Below, piece by piece: positions 61,827-64,000 of a stretch of DNA of 64,000 bases (position 1 is its first letter; each line of letters starts with the position of its first letter). The stretch comes from Geosiphon pyriformis. Taxonomy: Eukaryota; Glomeromycota; Glomeromycetes; Archaeosporales; Geosiphonaceae. The translations under genes and the position numbers were made by a program. The stretch lies in contig JAAOMT010000128.1 in assembly GCA_016748015.1 (NCBI GenBank), positions 2,317,426-2,381,425 on the forward strand. Direction: 5' to 3'. Under the pieces are notes generated by a model. It ran no database searches. It saw nothing but the letters and a program-made list of their open reading frames with translations, and was not told the DNA's origin.

Positions 61827-61846
61827 TTTCGCGCTTTCTAACGCGA
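61827..61846 (+). promoter_or_regulatory. E2F-like (TTTCGCGC) and MCB-like (ACGCGA) sites upstream of POL3
   Basis: TTTCGCGC at 61827-61834 matches the E2F consensus TTTSSCGC, and ACGCGA at 61841-61846 resembles the fungal MBF core ACGCG. They lie 59-78 bp before the ATG. Replication genes such as POL3 are G1/S targets of these factors in animals and yeasts; use here is inference. Confidence 0.5.
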
Positions 61847-61904
61847 CACCCCACTTCTCTCATTTCGTATTTCTCTGAGGTTCAGCAGACGTATTCTTGT
61901 CAAA

Positions 61905-64000
61905 ATGGACAAAAAATGGAAAGTTAACTCAGCGAGCAGCTCCAACTTTGCTTCCTCTTTTGAAAATCAATTAGCACAGTTGCATGAAAACGAAAAGCTT
62001 AGCGGTATTCCGAGTGTAGGTCTGTAAAAGTTTATACAAGTCATTTCCATTTATTCCAACAGAATTTTAAACCTTTCTTTGAATATGTTGCTAGTGGAAA
62101 AACGGCGACAAACATGGGCACGCTCGAGACCTTCCCCAATTAATCCCAAAGAGGCGATATGTACGTTTAACGATATCTGTATTCCATAATTTGCTACTGA
62201 CTCACCGTTCGTTCATAGTGTTTCAGCAAATAGAGATTGACGAATATACAGATATTTTGACGGGAAACCCTGTGATACGGTTATATGGAATTACAGAGGT
62301 GATAATACTTCATTGAAATCATTCCATGTCTATTATTTTCAATTTGCGATTAACCAAAATTTTTATATGATAATTAAGACAGGGAATAGTGTCCTTTGCC
62401 ATATATTTGGGTTTTTGCCATATTTTTATATTCCAGCCCCTGTTGGATTCAAAGATCGAGACCTTACTCAATTTCAGAAATGTTTAGAGGTTCTAAAACT
62501 TTCTATTAAATGGTTTTATATTTATGATTCTTAACCTTTCTTTTTTTAGCCGCTCATCACGATAGGGAATAACCCAATTTTCAAGATTGAGATTGTTTTA
62601 AAAGAGAGTATATGGGGTTTTCATGGGAATAGGAAAAGTCCTTTTCTCAAAATTATTTTTAATGACTCTAAAGCAATGATAAAAGCAAGAAATATCCTTT
62701 TTCTTTCGGTTTTGATAAATTGTTTAACCAATACCATATAAAAAGACTTAATTCCTAAAACGTCTCATCGAAAGTAGATCATTTAATTACGACGGGCTTC
62801 GAGAAATGACATTTGAAAGCAACATACCATACGTGCTCAGATTTATGATTGACTGCAAGGTATCAGCAGGTCAGGTTTTGGCATTTCACGCGTTAGGAAT
62901 CTCTTATAACATTATACTTTTAGGTTACCGGCGCAAATTGGATTGAACTGCCGGCAAACGAATATTCGATTCGCTCTGACGCTAGGAAGATATCAAATTG
63001 CCAATTTGAACTGGAAACCAGGTATGAGCCAAGAAAATTGATATCCTCAATTTAGCCTTAATTCATCATCAACTCAATAAATTTTAGATACGAAAACTTT
63101 ATCAGTCATGCTCCTGATGGGTATTGGTCCAAAATTGCACCTTTACGGATCCTCAGCTTTGATATTGAATGCGCCGGTAGAAAAGGCAAATTCCCTGAAC
63201 CGCAAGTTGACCCCGTAATTCAAATTGCTAACACAGTTACCGTACAGGGTCAGGTTTATATTCTATTTGAGTATTTTACTCTTACTATGTCCAACTGTTT
63301 CCAACTGCATATATAAACAGGGGAGAGTAAGCCTTTTATTCGCAATGTGTTTACCTTAAATTCATGCGCCCCAATCGTCGCGACCGACATCATTGAAGTT
63401 TATGACGAAGGCCAATTGTTAAAGTCTTGGCGAGATTTTGTTGTTGAAGTAAAAATAATTTTTGTTAAAATTTCAACTGCTTTATCTTGGATATGTTGAA
63501 TTTTTTTAAAGTGTTTTTCCCGCTCACAGGTCGACCCTGATGTGATAATTGGCTATAATATTGCCAATTTTGATTTTCCTTATTTATTAGACCGCGCTCT
63601 ATGCCTCAAGGAGATAAGCTTCCCATATCTTGGACGAATATTAAGTAATACTTTTTGGTATTCTATCTAATCACCAAATTACTTTTTGTCTCACCTTTGA
63701 TTCCTTTAGAATCAAAAACTGAAGCAAAAGACACAACATTTTCATCAAAAGCATATGGCACTCGTGAAAGCAAATCCATCAATATCCTTTTTTATTGTTA
63801 TTCAATTGATATTTCGTCAAATTCGTTAAATATTACCATGACATAAACTTACATATTGAAGGTCGAATCCAGCTTGACATGCTTCAAGTAATGCAGAGGG
63901 ATCATAAATTGAGGTCTTACACCCTCAATTCTGTAGCGGCTCACTTTCTGGGTAATATCAGACCAATTTTACGAAAGAATTCGAATTTATTGTCAATTCT
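61905..64000 (+). CDS. POL3: DNA polymerase delta catalytic subunit, N-terminal part (12 exons, continues beyond window)
   Basis: Replicative polymerase with 3'-5' proofreading. ATG at 61905 ([11 protein letters not shown]). Exons: 61905-62019, 62095-62160, 62219-62298, 62379-62489, 62550-62691, 62762-62859, 62924-63021, 63088-63248, 63321-63448, 63530-63644, 63710-63781 and 63853-63951; an intron opens at 63952. That gives 428 residues of about 1,100. Seen: [10 protein letters not shown] in exon 3, [18 protein letters not shown] in exon 4, Exo I FDIE (residues 261-264), Exo II NIANFD (343-348), and GRIQLDMLQ then [17 protein letters not shown] in exon 12. Exo III and the polymerase domain lie outside. 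Two introns are AT-AC. No damage seen, so presumed functional. Confidence 0.93.
62692..62761 (+). other. POL3: U12-type AT-AC intron 5 of POL3
   Basis: 70-bp intron with donor ATATCCTTTT, the U12 consensus, and a 3' AC end. GACTTAAT, with its likely branch A 10 nt before the splice site, resembles the U12 branch motif. Phase 1. Splicing gives KARSLIESRSF, continuous with the family; no GT-AG pair here keeps the frame open. Confidence 0.85.
63782..63852 (+). other. POL3: U12-type AT-AC intron 11 of POL3
   Basis: 71-bp intron with donor ATATCCTTTT and 3' end CTTAC. Phase 1. Splicing gives [17 protein letters not shown], matching the conserved region after the exonuclease core. The branch site is less clear (TTCGTTAAA about 23 nt upstream). 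Confidence 0.85.

Noticed and set aside
62697-62733. GT-AG intron of 37 bp in POL3 (GTTTTG to AAAAAG)
   Set aside because: It leaves an immediate in-frame TAA after the junction and does not match the family; the AT-AC intron at 62692-62761 gives a clean join.

Overview
The window looks like a repeat-dominated segment of a nuclear genome from an early-diverging fungus, most plausibly an arbuscular mycorrhizal (Glomeromycotina) species. Supporting points are the strong AT bias, the short introns (37-80 bp), LINE elements whose ORF1 carries RRM and CCHC motifs and whose ORF2 carries APE endonuclease, RT and RNase H, dense Ty3/Gypsy elements, and two minor-spliceosome (AT-AC) introns in the one clear housekeeping gene. 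The lineage call is inference and no marker gene here fixes the species.

Host genes lie only at the edges. At the right end (61905 to beyond 64000, + strand) are the first 12 exons of the DNA polymerase delta catalytic subunit (POL3/POLD1), with E2F/MBF-like sites upstream. A multi-exon gene fragment with a PD-(D/E)XK, HsdR-like motif occurs twice, nearly identical: at 1-1017 (with a 20-N gap) and at 60100-61246.

Between them are about 57 kb of nested, decayed retrotransposons separated by very AT-rich islands. LINE A (5772-12565, -) and LINE D (38611-45480, -) are close to full length. LINE B (13570-25930, -) is split by LTR element B (17937-24096, -), a Gag-protease-dUTPase element without RT or integrase. 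LINE E (26430-38210, +) is 5' truncated and split by LTR element C (26496-36540, -), which has gag, protease, dUTPase, RT, RNase H and integrase. LTR element A (48272-55971, +) has gag-pol plus an extra ORF after integrase. Two related elements, G (45512-47790, -) and H (56305-61445, -), encode only an ORF1-like RRM/CCHC protein but end in the same 3' tail as the LINEs, which suggests a non-autonomous family that uses LINE machinery. H has been broken up by a solo LTR, an LTR A fragment and the second copy of the host gene fragment.

Decay is mostly by substitution. Reading frames run for kilobases without indels, and the in-frame stops fall where Gln, Trp or Arg codons are expected, so they read as C:G to T:A transitions. 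Several catalytic residues are lost by the same kind of change. This pattern fits RIP-like or deamination-driven decay, but no dinucleotide statistics could be computed here.
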